This document shows, piece by piece, positions 36,901-45,337 of a stretch of 64,000 bases of DNA. A program made the translations under genes and the position numbers. Below the pieces are notes generated by a model. The model was not told the DNA's origin and searched no databases. It saw only the letters and a program-made list of their open reading frames with translations. The DNA is from [Flexibacter] sp. ATCC 35208. GTDB taxonomy: Bacteria > Bacteroidota > Bacteroidia > Chitinophagales > Chitinophagaceae. Position 1 is the stretch's first letter. Every line of letters begins with the position of its first letter. The DNA lies in contig NZ_MTKN01000006.1 in assembly GCF_001975825.1 (NCBI RefSeq), positions 62,001-126,000 of the forward strand, given 5' to 3'.

Positions 36901-37368
36901 ATGAAAAGATTTAAAAAACAGTCGTCTTCAAAAGCCAACGAGGCTGTAACAACATGGATTGCTCAAGCCATTGTTAATGTTCAATTCAAATGGTCTAACT
37001 GGATGTATAAGAAAACGAGCCGGTGGAATAAAAAAGAGCAGAGCCTTTTTTTATACCTCATCCTGCTTGTTTTTGGAGGGATAAGTGGTTTAATTATGTA
37101 CAGGACTATAACGGGAAAAACCAGCAAGGACAGTGCCGGTCAACATTCTTTTGCTGGTCCAATGACTAGGCCCGGAGTAAAAAAAATCCACGATCCCGGT
37201 AATCAAAGCCAGCCGGATACTACTGCTTTTTCCCGCTTTTATCACTATATAGATAGCGTTGGGACCACACCGGCAGGAAAAAAGCAGCTGGATAGTTTTT
37301 TTCGGGCAAGACCTCATTTTATTGATAGTGTAAAGGAGGCAGAAAGAATTATACGTAGAAACTTTTAA
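36901..37368 (+). CDS. TraL-position membrane protein
   Basis: About 155 aa from ATG 36901 (the upstream ATG-like frame at 36880 overlaps traK). It has a basic N-terminus, one transmembrane helix (about 46-68, LFLYLILLVFGGISGLIMY) and a Pro/Gly-containing periplasmic tail. It occupies the slot where TraL is found between TraK and TraM. Family assignment by position and topology only; the sequence itself is not distinctive. Confidence 0.65.
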   Translation: MKRFKKQSSSKANEAVTTWIAQAIVNVQFKWSNWMYKKTSRWNKKEQSLFLYLILLVFGGISGLIMYRTITGKTSKDSAGQHSFAGPMTRPGVKKIHDPGNQSQPDTTAFSRFYHYIDSVGTTPAGKKQLDSFFRARPHFIDSVKEAERIIRRNF

Positions 37369-37383
37369 TCAAAATATGAGAGT

Positions 37384-38664
37384 ATGGAAAGTGTAGCTGA
37401 AAGAAAAAGAAAGTTTTTAATGGTGGTCCCGCTATTTGCCGTACCGGTCCTATGTCTGATGTTTTATGGATTAGGCGGTGGAAAAAGCAAACAAAATAAC
37501 GGGCATAACATACTGGCTGGGTTAAATACAAGTTTACCCGGTGCTCAGTTGGAGGATAAAGGCCCGATGGATAAGCTTGCCATGTATGAGCAGGCAGATA
37601 AGGATGCAAGGACCAGGAAGGATCGCAGTGAGATTGAGGGGTATAATATGCCTGATTCCGGTTTGATCGAAGCCCTGGCAGACGGTCATTCTATTGCTGC
37701 CACCCTTCAAAAAGATAGTATGAGCCGGGCACAGGCAAAAAAGGAGTACATGGATGGCAATGAATTGAAAATTGCCCGGCGCCTGGAAGTTTTGCAAAAG
37801 GTGGTGGCTGCCGGTGATACGGCAACCATACCTAAACCGCCTGGCCAGGAGGCATTGTATCAGCCGGAAGTTGCCCAACGACAGATAGATAGTGTGATGG
37901 CTTCCTTACAGCAACCTGTCACCGCAGCAGATCCTCAGCTCAGTAAGTTGGATGCAATGCTGGAGAAGATAATTGATATTCAGCACCCTGAACGAATTCA
38001 GGAAAAATTAAAGACTGAATCCGTGCAAAACAAGTCGCAAATATTTCCCATCAGTAATGCTATTAAAAAAGAAGGGGATGATTTGGTGGAGCAGGGGTCG
38101 GATTTATCATTTAATACCAGGAGTGGCACAGGGGGAGTCGCCGCCCGCCTTTCCCAAAATACCTCTAACGGGTTTTATGATTTGAATAATACCCCTGATA
38201 TACCGGCCAGTACAGCGTTACAGGGAGTTATTCACGAGTCCAAAACGGTTGTAAGTGGCGAGACGATTAAAATCAGGCTGCTGCAGGATGCTTATATCCA
38301 GGGGCAGTTAATCAGGGCAGGTGCCTTTGTGTTTGGCAGATGCGAGTTATCGGGAGACAGGCTTTCAATAAAAATTCCATCCATACTGGTTGACAATAAT
38401 GTTTATCCGGTCTCCCTGCAGGTGTACGATACGGATGGATTGCCGGGTATAAGTATTCCTGGCAGTATAACGAGGGATGCATCTAAAGAGGGTTCACAGC
38501 AGGCATTACAGGCACTTTCAATGGGCTCTCTTGATCCTTCTGTCGGCGCGCAGGCAGCGGCTGCCGGTATTGAGACAGCAAAGAATCTGCTTAGTAAAAA
38601 GGTCAGACTTGTAAAAGTGCAAGTAAAAGCTGATCACCCGGTCTTACTTGTAAGTCAGCAGTAG
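37384..38664 (+). CDS. traM: Conjugal transfer protein TraM (VirB10-like)
   Basis: A 426-aa protein. A cytoplasmic basic start and one transmembrane helix (about 12-30, FLMVVPLFAVPVLCLMFYGL) are followed by a long Gln/Asp/Lys-rich periplasmic stalk (to about 270) and a C-terminal beta domain (VSGETIKIRLLQDAYIQGQLIRAGAFVFG and NVYPVSLQVYDTDGLPGI). These are the conserved TraM/VirB10 core. It spans the envelope of the transfer channel. It starts 15 bp after the previous gene. Confidence 0.93.
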   Translation: MESVAERKRKFLMVVPLFAVPVLCLMFYGLGGGKSKQNNGHNILAGLNTSLPGAQLEDKGPMDKLAMYEQADKDARTRKDRSEIEGYNMPDSGLIEALADGHSIAATLQKDSMSRAQAKKEYMDGNELKIARRLEVLQKVVAAGDTATIPKPPGQEALYQPEVAQRQIDSVMASLQQPVTAADPQLSKLDAMLEKIIDIQHPERIQEKLKTESVQNKSQIFPISNAIKKEGDDLVEQGSDLSFNTRSGTGGVAARLSQNTSNGFYDLNNTPDIPASTALQGVIHESKTVVSGETIKIRLLQDAYIQGQLIRAGAFVFGRCELSGDRLSIKIPSILVDNNVYPVSLQVYDTDGLPGISIPGSITRDASKEGSQQALQALSMGSLDPSVGAQAAAAGIETAKNLLSKKVRLVKVQVKADHPVLLVSQQ

Positions 38665-38695
38665 TCATTAATTACTTAAGTTTAAAAAAACAACT

Positions 38696-39565
38696 ATGAG
38701 TGTGAGATTTTTGTGGATGGCGTTGGCCATTATAGGATCGTTATTTGCCGGCCAGGTTGCATTTTGCCAACCAGTTAATACCCCTGCGACAATAGGCAAT
38801 TATAATCTGGAGGTATCAACCAACAGTACAACAGTGCTTGTTTTCCCTGCCGCTATTAAAGCGGTTGACCGCGGCAAATCTTTATTACTTGCTAAAAAGG
38901 TGGATGGGGTAGATAATGTGTTGAAGATTAAAGCGGCTGTTGATACCATGAATGCTACCTCCCTGCATGTCTTTACCGCCGATGGTGGCATCTACCCATT
39001 TATAGTCAGATACAGTGATGTGCCCATTCGTTCAACAATTAACTTCAGTGAGACAGGGGCCGTGAATAAAACACCCCCTGTTCATTTCAATGACAGTCCG
39101 TTAACAGAAGCTGCCATTGAAAATATATCCCGTCAATTGGTGAATCAAAGGACTGAAAGGTTTATCAGGCGCAGTAAACATGTAGGCGGTATGCAGCTTA
39201 TCCTGCAGGACTGTTACTTACACAATGGCATTTTGTTTTTTTTAGTAAAAGTGAAAAATGGTTCAGGTATTCCCTTCCCGGTTCATTTTGTACGTGGATA
39301 CGTAAGGGATAAGCATACCAGCCGGAGGACATCCATCATGGACGTGGAAAAACCTATCCTGTATCAAACCATTAACCTGGAAGACAGGATAAACTCACAT
39401 GAAAGTGTAAATGTTGTACTTGCTTTAAGCCAGTTTACTATTGCTGATCAAAAGAAGTTCTCGATCGAGCTTTACGAGCTAAATGGCGACCGGCATCTTT
39501 TTCTTTCATTGAAAGGCAAACACCTGTTAAAAAGCCTGCCGCTTCCCGGCAACATTTCTCATTAA
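38696..39565 (+). CDS. traN: Conjugal transfer protein TraN (VirB9-like)
   Basis: A 289-aa secreted protein. Signal peptide to about residue 24 (AFCQP), then an N-terminal beta domain (STNSTTVLVFPAAIKAVDRGKS is the TraN signature) and a C-terminal beta domain (LQDCYLHNGILFFLVKVKNGSGIPF). It binds the TraM core and forms part of the outer-membrane channel. It is 31 bp after traM and is the last recognised tra gene; TraO, TraP and TraQ equivalents are not visible downstream. Confidence 0.92.
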   Translation: MSVRFLWMALAIIGSLFAGQVAFCQPVNTPATIGNYNLEVSTNSTTVLVFPAAIKAVDRGKSLLLAKKVDGVDNVLKIKAAVDTMNATSLHVFTADGGIYPFIVRYSDVPIRSTINFSETGAVNKTPPVHFNDSPLTEAAIENISRQLVNQRTERFIRRSKHVGGMQLILQDCYLHNGILFFLVKVKNGSGIPFPVHFVRGYVRDKHTSRRTSIMDVEKPILYQTINLEDRINSHESVNVVLALSQFTIADQKKFSIELYELNGDRHLFLSLKGKHLLKSLPLPGNISH

Positions 39566-39619
39566 AAGTGTAGTGCGGCAGCATTTGTGAAAAAAATTAA
39601 GAATTAAACTTTAAAAGTT

Positions 39620-40270
39620 ATGAAAGCGAATAGGAGTGACCTGACTCGAAATCAGGTAGGCGACATGGTTAACGCCTGGGATAGAATTGAAAAGAATTTT
39701 ACCAAACGTTACGGTTCAGATTTGTTGAATGACAAAGATTACATCAAGTCGAAAGAAAGAGTATTCCAACAAATTATGGACAGTTTTAAAGGTAAGGACA
39801 CAAACTTTGCGGAGAATGCTGAATTGAAGTTATTACAGGCCCGCAAAGATGCGCTTACCAGGCAAAGGTATCCAATAACACCATTCAGGTTGGGTCGTAA
39901 TGTTGTTTTGTTTGCCGGTAACGTCGTACTAGGTGCTGCAAAAATAGCGCTGAATGCAGTCAAAGGTGCTGTTAACCTTGCAGGCATAGGGATGCAGTTT
40001 GTTGGTGCTCAGGTGGCAGCAAGGCCTGCCAACCTGAACCTTGCACAGGCAAACGGGAAAAATATCCAGACGGGCCAAGTGGCTCAGCAAGGTACAAAGC
40101 TCTACCAGGACTTTACGCCAATGGCACAGCACAACACGGCCCAAAAGAATGATACAGCGCAGGTGCAAAATGCCAAAGCCAACTATGCCCAAAAGCCTGG
40201 TAAGAGAGCTAATCAAAAGCGGGTAATGCAACCCGCTGCTAAACGCTCAAAGGGAGTGGGGGTGCGTTAA
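39620..40270 (+). CDS. Unknown protein with hydrophobic hinge, ICE tail
   Basis: A 216-aa protein. It has a charged helical start (LTRNQVGDMVNAWDRIEKNFTKRYG), a hydrophobic Ala/Val/Gly stretch near 95-135 (VVLFAGNVVLGAAKIALNAVKGAVNLAGIGMQFVGAQ) and a long Gln/Asn/Lys-rich, low-complexity C-terminus. It lies 54 bp after traN in the same direction. Function is unknown; the hydrophobic stretch could dip into a membrane. Confidence 0.6.
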   Translation: MKANRSDLTRNQVGDMVNAWDRIEKNFTKRYGSDLLNDKDYIKSKERVFQQIMDSFKGKDTNFAENAELKLLQARKDALTRQRYPITPFRLGRNVVLFAGNVVLGAAKIALNAVKGAVNLAGIGMQFVGAQVAARPANLNLAQANGKNIQTGQVAQQGTKLYQDFTPMAQHNTAQKNDTAQVQNAKANYAQKPGKRANQKRVMQPAAKRSKGVGVR

Positions 40271-40303
40271 TTTTTTTAAAATTGATCATAAAAACAAAGT
40301 TGT

Positions 40304-41236
40304 ATGGACATCAGTGCTGAAAATATTAAAAAGGTAAAAAACCAGGTGGCAGAAGCAGGTTGGGGGAACCGGTTTGATACTGCAATTGATGAGTTTGTTA
40401 AGTCGGGCGAGAGCAAGATTAAGTTGCCTGGTAGCGAGACTATTGACGGTAAACACCAATTAAATGCAGAACTGGATTTTAGTATTGGAAAGGATATTCT
40501 ATATTATAACGGTTGGAAAGGTACATTAACAAAGGAAGGAGAAGAAAATTCCAGGAGCCAGTTTTTCCCCTACTATGATAAAATTTCCATGGGAGAAGGC
40601 GCCAATCTGTTAATAGATGGTGACAATCCGAGGGCAGTGTATAAGAATCACTTTTATGATGAGTCCGGAAATCGCTACGGGGCCTGGCTGAAAGTTGATT
40701 TTTCCCAAAAGACAGAAAGTGGAAATCATGTCGTTCAGCGGTTTAATGATAAATATGGTTTTAATCCCTATGAAGTAATCCAGGATTACGCCATTGTTGG
40801 TTTTAATGTCTACGAAACCAGGAAAGGTGCTATTATGGCAATGCAACAAGGTGCAGAAATAATCGTCCAGCCAGTCAATCGTGAGAACTACGACACGGTC
40901 AGGATGAGTGCCAATCCTGAGAAAAGGAGTTTTGCCTTCAGAAGTATGGATGGCAAATTTCTCTACCACGACCAATTCAGAACCAAAGAGGCCCTGGAAA
41001 AAAGAAAGGGAATTCAGCCAAGCCAGGGCAGCACATCCGTCAGTTTTGTACCTGATAAACCTGATCAGCAAAAGACCAGGGGGGTAAATGAAACGGATGC
41101 AGACTACGCAAAGGCCCATTCTTCCCAGGCTGGTACCGACGAGGTAAAAAAAAAGGAAGTTCAGGCGCTGGGGTCGAATAAATCACTTCGAAAGCTAGCG
41201 CCTGACAAAAAAAATACGAAAGGTATAAAGCATTAA
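40304..41236 (+). CDS. DUF3945-like element-associated protein
   Basis: A 310-aa protein. The segment around residues 85-165 (RSQFFPYYDK then GEGANLLIDGDNPRAVYKNHF, then GNRYGAWLKVDFSQKTESGNHVVQRFNDKYGF) has the layout of the repeating unit in DUF3945/DUF4099-type proteins that travel with Bacteroidota ICEs: a 'NLL.GR.VyK' turn followed by an 'aWlkvDF' strand. The C-terminal third is Lys/Gln-rich and disordered-looking. The role in the element is unknown. Confidence 0.55.
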   Translation: MDISAENIKKVKNQVAEAGWGNRFDTAIDEFVKSGESKIKLPGSETIDGKHQLNAELDFSIGKDILYYNGWKGTLTKEGEENSRSQFFPYYDKISMGEGANLLIDGDNPRAVYKNHFYDESGNRYGAWLKVDFSQKTESGNHVVQRFNDKYGFNPYEVIQDYAIVGFNVYETRKGAIMAMQQGAEIIVQPVNRENYDTVRMSANPEKRSFAFRSMDGKFLYHDQFRTKEALEKRKGIQPSQGSTSVSFVPDKPDQQKTRGVNETDADYAKAHSSQAGTDEVKKKEVQALGSNKSLRKLAPDKKNTKGIKH

Positions 41237-41284
41237 AGGATGAGTTACAATATAAAGCAGGGTTAAAATGAGATTTAGAAGGGT

Positions 41285-41551
41285 ATGGAAAGGCAGGATA
41301 TATTTTTACTACTTATACAGGGGCACAATCCGTCCAACAAGTTTCACCATTGCTTTTCCATTGCACAGGCTTATACTTCCTTTAAACAGGCCTTTTTGCA
41401 TCTGCAGCGCTTTGGTAACCGCTACTATGATAATTCAGCCTCTCTTAACCTGCCGATGTTCATCAGTTTTGCCGGTATCAGGATTTTAGGCGATGAGCAA
41501 TATTTGCCGGAGAAAAAATTAATTGCCAATGATCGCAATCTCCAGCTCTGA
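41285..41551 (+). CDS. Small unknown protein, coupled to the next gene
   Basis: An 88-aa protein starting at ATG 41285, with a Gln/His/Asn-rich N-terminal half and a hydrophobic centre (LNLPMFISFAGIRILGDEQYL). Its stop overlaps the next ATG by one base (TGATG at 41549-41553), a sign of translational coupling that supports both frames being real. No family recognised. Confidence 0.5.
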   Translation: MERQDIFLLLIQGHNPSNKFHHCFSIAQAYTSFKQAFLHLQRFGNRYYDNSASLNLPMFISFAGIRILGDEQYLPEKKLIANDRNLQL

Positions 41552-41760
41552 TGTCAGGAGGCTGCCTACAGCTAAATCATCCGAAAATGGATGTGGAACA
41601 ATTTCATGAAATGACTGATAGGCGGTTAGCAGGTGTGCCACAAAGGGATGGCTACCTGCTACTCGCCTATCAAAAGCAACTTCAACTTAACCCAGTCAAA
41701 CCTAAAATCCGGCGGGAGACAGTGTGGTTCTATGATCGCAGTAAGGGACTATCTCCCTGA
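41551..41760 (+). CDS. Small unknown protein downstream of a TGATG overlap
   Basis: A 69-aa basic protein. Its start shares the A of the previous stop, and the codon pattern is reasonable for this strand. The middle (VPQRDGYLLLAYQKQLQL) is helical in character. No family recognised. The unit lies between the DUF3945-like gene and the 41814 gene. Confidence 0.45.
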   Translation: MSGGCLQLNHPKMDVEQFHEMTDRRLAGVPQRDGYLLLAYQKQLQLNPVKPKIRRETVWFYDRSKGLSP

Positions 41761-41813
41761 AATTGATGCAAATAGTATTTGAGGATGTTTATTAACTGAA
41801 TAAATGATGAGTG

Positions 41814-42230
41814 ATGAGTACGACTAAAGAGCAAAAGCAGGATCCTCTGTCTTATCATTTGCGTGTAGAATGGTGTAGTGTCAGTCAGTTTTTAAATCGG
41901 GACAGGTCACCGGAACTCACCGTAATAAACGATGAACCAACTACGCTCCCGAATGTACTGGAATTACTTTGTAGTGTTGAAGACCGTTTATTTGACGTAA
42001 GAAAGGTAAAGTCAATAGGTTTGCCGGTACCGATAGTTATTAAGGAAGATAAGTTGACAGTTGATATACTAAAGGCAATATTACCTTTCTCCAGTCATGC
42101 AAAGATCGGGAAGGAGGTTTTATTGTACCTGGAAAAGGGCAATTCCCTAAAAATCCCCAATCATCTGACAAGAAAATTGAATTACGTAAAAAAGGATATT
42201 AGAAAAAGACCACCAGGCAAAAAGCTATAA
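41814..42230 (+). CDS. Unknown protein upstream of the prim-pol gene
   Basis: About 138 aa from ATG 41814 (a GTG one codon earlier is possible). A soluble, charged protein; a leucine-rich helix lies near 45-60 (TLPNVLELLCSVEDRLFDVRKV) and a basic tail (KLNYVKKDIRKRPPGKKL). It ends 21 bp before the primase-like gene and is probably expressed with it. No recognisable motif. Confidence 0.6.
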   Translation: MSTTKEQKQDPLSYHLRVEWCSVSQFLNRDRSPELTVINDEPTTLPNVLELLCSVEDRLFDVRKVKSIGLPVPIVIKEDKLTVDILKAILPFSSHAKIGKEVLLYLEKGNSLKIPNHLTRKLNYVKKDIRKRPPGKKL

Positions 42231-42251
42231 CAGAGGTAAAGGAGTTTGTGA

Positions 42252-43250
42252 ATGGAACCAAGTATTACGTCCCCGGCTTTGGCTGCTGCCATCAATTATA
42301 TTAATCTGGGTCTTTCAGTAATAGCTGTAGATCGTTATAAACAGCCACTGGTAAAATGGACGGAGTTTCAGACCAGGGCGCCCCGGATATACCAGGTGGA
42401 AAAAATGTTTAGGTTACCGGGCGCAAGCGGGGTCGCAGTTATTTGTGGGCAGGTAAGTGGTAATCTGGAAGTTATAGACATCGATTGTAAGAATGCCCTG
42501 ATTTCTTCTTTGTTTGAGCAGTACTGGGATAAAATAAAGACCAGTTCTCCGGTAGTTGCTGATTCTCTTGTGGTAGCTGCCACAAAGAACGGCGGTTATC
42601 ATCTTTATTATCAAAGTCCGGTAGCAGACCGAAATAAACCGCTTGCCCGAAGGAATACGACTCCTGTTGAATTGGCTGGTAATCCTGATCAGGTCCTGAA
42701 GGTCTTAATTGAAACAAGGGCGCATAAAGGGTATGTCATTGCACCGCCCAGTATTGGCTATAAATTTCTCCAGCATGATTTATATAATCTGCCTTTTATA
42801 AGTAGTAAAGACAGAGAGCTGTTGCATTCCCTGGCAGCAGGCTTTAATACTTTGATGCAGACAGTAACGAGGAAAAAAGGAGCTTCCCTTCAATACGTAG
42901 ATAGCCCGCTGGATGATTTTGATTTAAGAGGGGATATACTTGAATTACTGAAGAAGCATAACTGGACGATTGTAGAGGATTATGGCGATATCACTCTAGT
43001 CAAACGGCCTGGCAATTCTTTAAGTTACAGTAGCGGCAATTTTAATCATGTAACGAACCGTTTCAGTGTTTTTTCAACAAGTACTGTCTTTGCGGCTGAA
43101 ACTCCGTACAAACCAAGTGCTGTTTTTGCAATACTTGAATGTAATGGTGATTTTCATGAAGCTACCCGTAGACTGTTAATGTTGGGCTTTGGTAAAGCAA
43201 GACTGGCAAGGTATAAGCCATTTAATTTACAGAAAGGTCGCTCAAAATAA
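42252..43250 (+). CDS. Bifunctional primase/polymerase-domain (prim-pol) protein
   Basis: A 332-aa protein whose N-terminal ~190 residues fit the archaeo-eukaryotic primase/polymerase fold: AAINYINLGLSVIAVDRYKQPLVKW, GVAVICGQVSGNLEVIDIDCK with the metal-binding acidic pair in VIDIDC, and the TKNGGYHLYY strand. No helicase domain follows; the C-terminal ~140 residues are unassigned. It would synthesise primers or fill single strands during element replication or after transfer. It is the most informative member of the tail genes. Confidence 0.85.
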   Translation: MEPSITSPALAAAINYINLGLSVIAVDRYKQPLVKWTEFQTRAPRIYQVEKMFRLPGASGVAVICGQVSGNLEVIDIDCKNALISSLFEQYWDKIKTSSPVVADSLVVAATKNGGYHLYYQSPVADRNKPLARRNTTPVELAGNPDQVLKVLIETRAHKGYVIAPPSIGYKFLQHDLYNLPFISSKDRELLHSLAAGFNTLMQTVTRKKGASLQYVDSPLDDFDLRGDILELLKKHNWTIVEDYGDITLVKRPGNSLSYSSGNFNHVTNRFSVFSTSTVFAAETPYKPSAVFAILECNGDFHEATRRLLMLGFGKARLARYKPFNLQKGRSK

Positions 43251-43261
43251 AATGGTTGCGT

Positions 43262-44011
43262 ATGAAAAATGTGAATTTAGACAGCTTAATGTTACTCGCT
43301 CTTGATGCACATGATGGCGAAGCCCGTGTGATCCTTTCCAATGCCACCATTACACTGGATGGGTATACAACGGAGTTGAAAAATGACCTTCGGGACATAA
43401 ATATTTCAGCAGGCAGCAGGTCCAATGTATTAATTCTGGAAAATGTTTTCAACGATTATATTCAGTCTTACAAGGGACATTTAGCTGCCTGGTTAAAGGC
43501 AAAAGGAGAATTTGTGATATATAACCGGGTAACAGCGGGGGCAGGTGCCCGCCTCAATTTACTTAAAATGGAAGAACAGGAATTGTTTTCTAAATTTCGT
43601 AATTGGCGGGGGCGGCAAAAATATCACTATCTCAGGCTATTTCGTCCAACGAAGTGTTTAAGCCAATTAAAAAATAAGCTTCAGGAAAGGGAGCGGTTAC
43701 ATAGTATGATGGTAACCGCAAATGAGTTCATCCGAAAAGGGAAAGGTGATATTAAAGAGCAGCTTGAAAAACTTGGATTTTATGATCAAAGGGCCGGATG
43801 GATTTTGGCCCCCCGCAGGTTCGAAAGCCCAGGTTTTACAACACAGACCATTGCAAATAACCGGGCGGAGATAAGACGGCTTCAGAAACAAATGGTAAAA
43901 TACGAGGCGGCTGCCCTGCAGGGAACCACTTTTATGGTTCATAATATACAAAAGCCAGGTAAAACTAATTCTTCGATGGAAACTTCTCCGGGCAAGGTTG
44001 CCAGCTTATAA
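43262..44011 (+). CDS. Unknown element protein
   Basis: About 249 aa from ATG 43262 (TTG 43256 is the outer option). It has a soluble N-terminal region (NLDSLMLLALDAHDGEARVILSNATITLDGY), helices with many charges in the middle (RERLHSMMVTANEFIRKGKGDIKEQLEKLGFYD), then a segment GFTTQTIANNRAEIRRLQKQM that resembles the 'AeIRRLkkr' run in some ICE proteins (DUF3560-like, weak). It may bind DNA or protein; no specific function is claimed. Confidence 0.55.
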   Translation: MKNVNLDSLMLLALDAHDGEARVILSNATITLDGYTTELKNDLRDINISAGSRSNVLILENVFNDYIQSYKGHLAAWLKAKGEFVIYNRVTAGAGARLNLLKMEEQELFSKFRNWRGRQKYHYLRLFRPTKCLSQLKNKLQERERLHSMMVTANEFIRKGKGDIKEQLEKLGFYDQRAGWILAPRRFESPGFTTQTIANNRAEIRRLQKQMVKYEAAALQGTTFMVHNIQKPGKTNSSMETSPGKVASL

Positions 44012-44022
44012 AATAATTTGTT

Positions 44023-44418
44023 ATGAGAGGATTACGTGGAATGAATAATATTCAGAAGGCAAAGCTCCTTTTTGACCTGTTTCCGGAGGAAACAATTGCT
44101 TTTATTTCTTTTGCGGCTGAGGTTGCCGATAAAATTAAAAAGGAAAGAGATACACTAAGGACTGCTGGCGGTGACAGCATATTATTTCCTGCCGGCTTTT
44201 GGGTTGATTTAGCCGAAGATTTAAGTAAGCGCATCCGGTCTGGTGATGGGAAGCTGCAAAAAAGCAGTACAGTATTTAGCGAACAGTTATTTGATGGGGA
44301 CAGGGCATTTCTTAGTAAACATTGTCTTCTTCAATATTCGTCAGGTGATAAATTGAAGAATACTGCATTCAGACAAGGAGTTGAGCTTTTTTTTCTTTTA
44401 GGCAGGCAACCGGCATAA
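44023..44418 (+). CDS. Unknown small element protein
   Basis: A 131-aa protein, the last gene before the terminator at 44435. It is helical with charge clusters (AKLLFDLFPEETIAFISFAAEVADKIKKERDTLR) and a C-terminal LLQYSSGDKLKNTAFRQGVELFFLLGRQ. No family is recognised. It lies 11 bp after the previous gene and ends the tra-tail transcript. Confidence 0.6.
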   Translation: MRGLRGMNNIQKAKLLFDLFPEETIAFISFAAEVADKIKKERDTLRTAGGDSILFPAGFWVDLAEDLSKRIRSGDGKLQKSSTVFSEQLFDGDRAFLSKHCLLQYSSGDKLKNTAFRQGVELFFLLGRQPA

Positions 44419-44434
44419 CAGTTTTGCTGATAAA

Positions 44435-44463
44435 CCGGCAAGTATAACGCTTGCCGGCTTTTT
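44435..44463 (+). terminator. Intrinsic terminator of the transfer operon
   Basis: CCGGCAAG / CTTGCCGG, an 8-bp perfect stem with a 7-nt loop, followed by CTTTTTATT. It ends the long + strand transcript that runs from the mob/tra genes through the prim-pol tail. Confidence 0.9.
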
Positions 44464-44531
44464 ATTCAATTATATGTGTCGCAACGTTTTAAAATCGTAA
44501 ATGGTATGTATAGCCGAATAAAAAAAAATAG

Positions 44532-44545
44532 TATATTAGTTTGAA
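44532..44545 (+). promoter_or_regulatory. Promoter-like block before the response regulator
   Basis: TATATTAGTTTGAA, 34 bp ahead of the start codon, resembles the Bacteroidota -7 element (TAnnTTTG) with one mismatch. The same 14 bases occur at 26011-26024. In AT-rich DNA this match alone is weak evidence. Confidence 0.35.
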
Positions 44546-44578
44546 CTAAGCCATTTTTGTATAACCATAAAAATAATA

Positions 44579-45325
44579 ATGCCGCCAACCTTCCCAGCTA
44601 TCAGGGTGGTCATTATAGAAGATCAACCCCTAATACGTAGAAATGCGCAACAACTTTTACAATGTGAACCTGGTGTTGAAGTTATAGGTAGTGGGGAGAC
44701 CGTTAAGGAGGGAATAGACATCATTTCTGTTGGTCAACCTGACCTGTTATTGCTGGATGTTCAGCTACCTGATGGTACTGGTTTTGATATCCTGCAATAT
44801 TTCTGGCCATTTACCTTTAAGGTTGTTTTTATTACTGCATTTGAAAATCACGCGATCCAGGCTATTAAGTTCGGGGCGCTTGATTATTTATTAAAACCTT
44901 TGGACCCCATTGAATTAAGCCATGCAATCCGCAGGATTGAACAGACGATTCCGATCGACCAGTCGCAGTTGAATGTTGCCAATAAGCATTTCCAAAATAT
45001 TGACAGTAATACGTTAGTAATTCATACTAGCCAATATCATCATGTTCTTCAATTAAATGAAATAGTTTATCTGCAAAGCCAAGGGGTATACACCTTCTTT
45101 TATCTGATGGATGGTAGCAAGGTTGTTTCCTCAAAAAATATCAAAGTTTATGAAGAGATATTACCAGGTAGCCAATTTGTCAGACCTCACCAATCTTTTA
45201 TCATCAACCTGGTATTTCTCAATAAATATCATAAAGATGGGTATTTAGTCTTGAAAAATGGAATAAAGATCCCAGTTGCAACCAGAAGGAAAGAGATTAT
45301 TAAAACCATTCTAAGAACTAATTAA
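44579..45325 (+). CDS. LytTR-family response regulator
   Basis: A 248-aa protein. The receiver domain (about 8-122) has the acidic pocket Glu14/Asp15 and phospho-acceptor Asp60 in LLLLDVQLPDG, plus the KPL lysine. The LytTR DNA-binding domain follows (about 145-245; LNEIVYLQSQGVYTFFYL, FVRPHQSFIINLVFL). The sensor kinase gene starts 12 bp downstream, giving a complete two-component pair. Located between the transfer operon and the excisionase-like gene, it could control element activation as RteA/RteB do in CTnDOT, although the domain types differ. Confidence 0.92.
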   Translation: MPPTFPAIRVVIIEDQPLIRRNAQQLLQCEPGVEVIGSGETVKEGIDIISVGQPDLLLLDVQLPDGTGFDILQYFWPFTFKVVFITAFENHAIQAIKFGALDYLLKPLDPIELSHAIRRIEQTIPIDQSQLNVANKHFQNIDSNTLVIHTSQYHHVLQLNEIVYLQSQGVYTFFYLMDGSKVVSSKNIKVYEEILPGSQFVRPHQSFIINLVFLNKYHKDGYLVLKNGIKIPVATRRKEIIKTILRTN

Positions 45326-45337
45326 ATAATCTGTGCT

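Noticed and set aside
44532-44545. Identical 14-mer TATATTAGTTTGAA before the response regulator and at 26011
   Set aside because: In an AT-rich 64-kb window several 14-base matches are expected by chance; kept only as a weak promoter candidate, not as a shared regulon.
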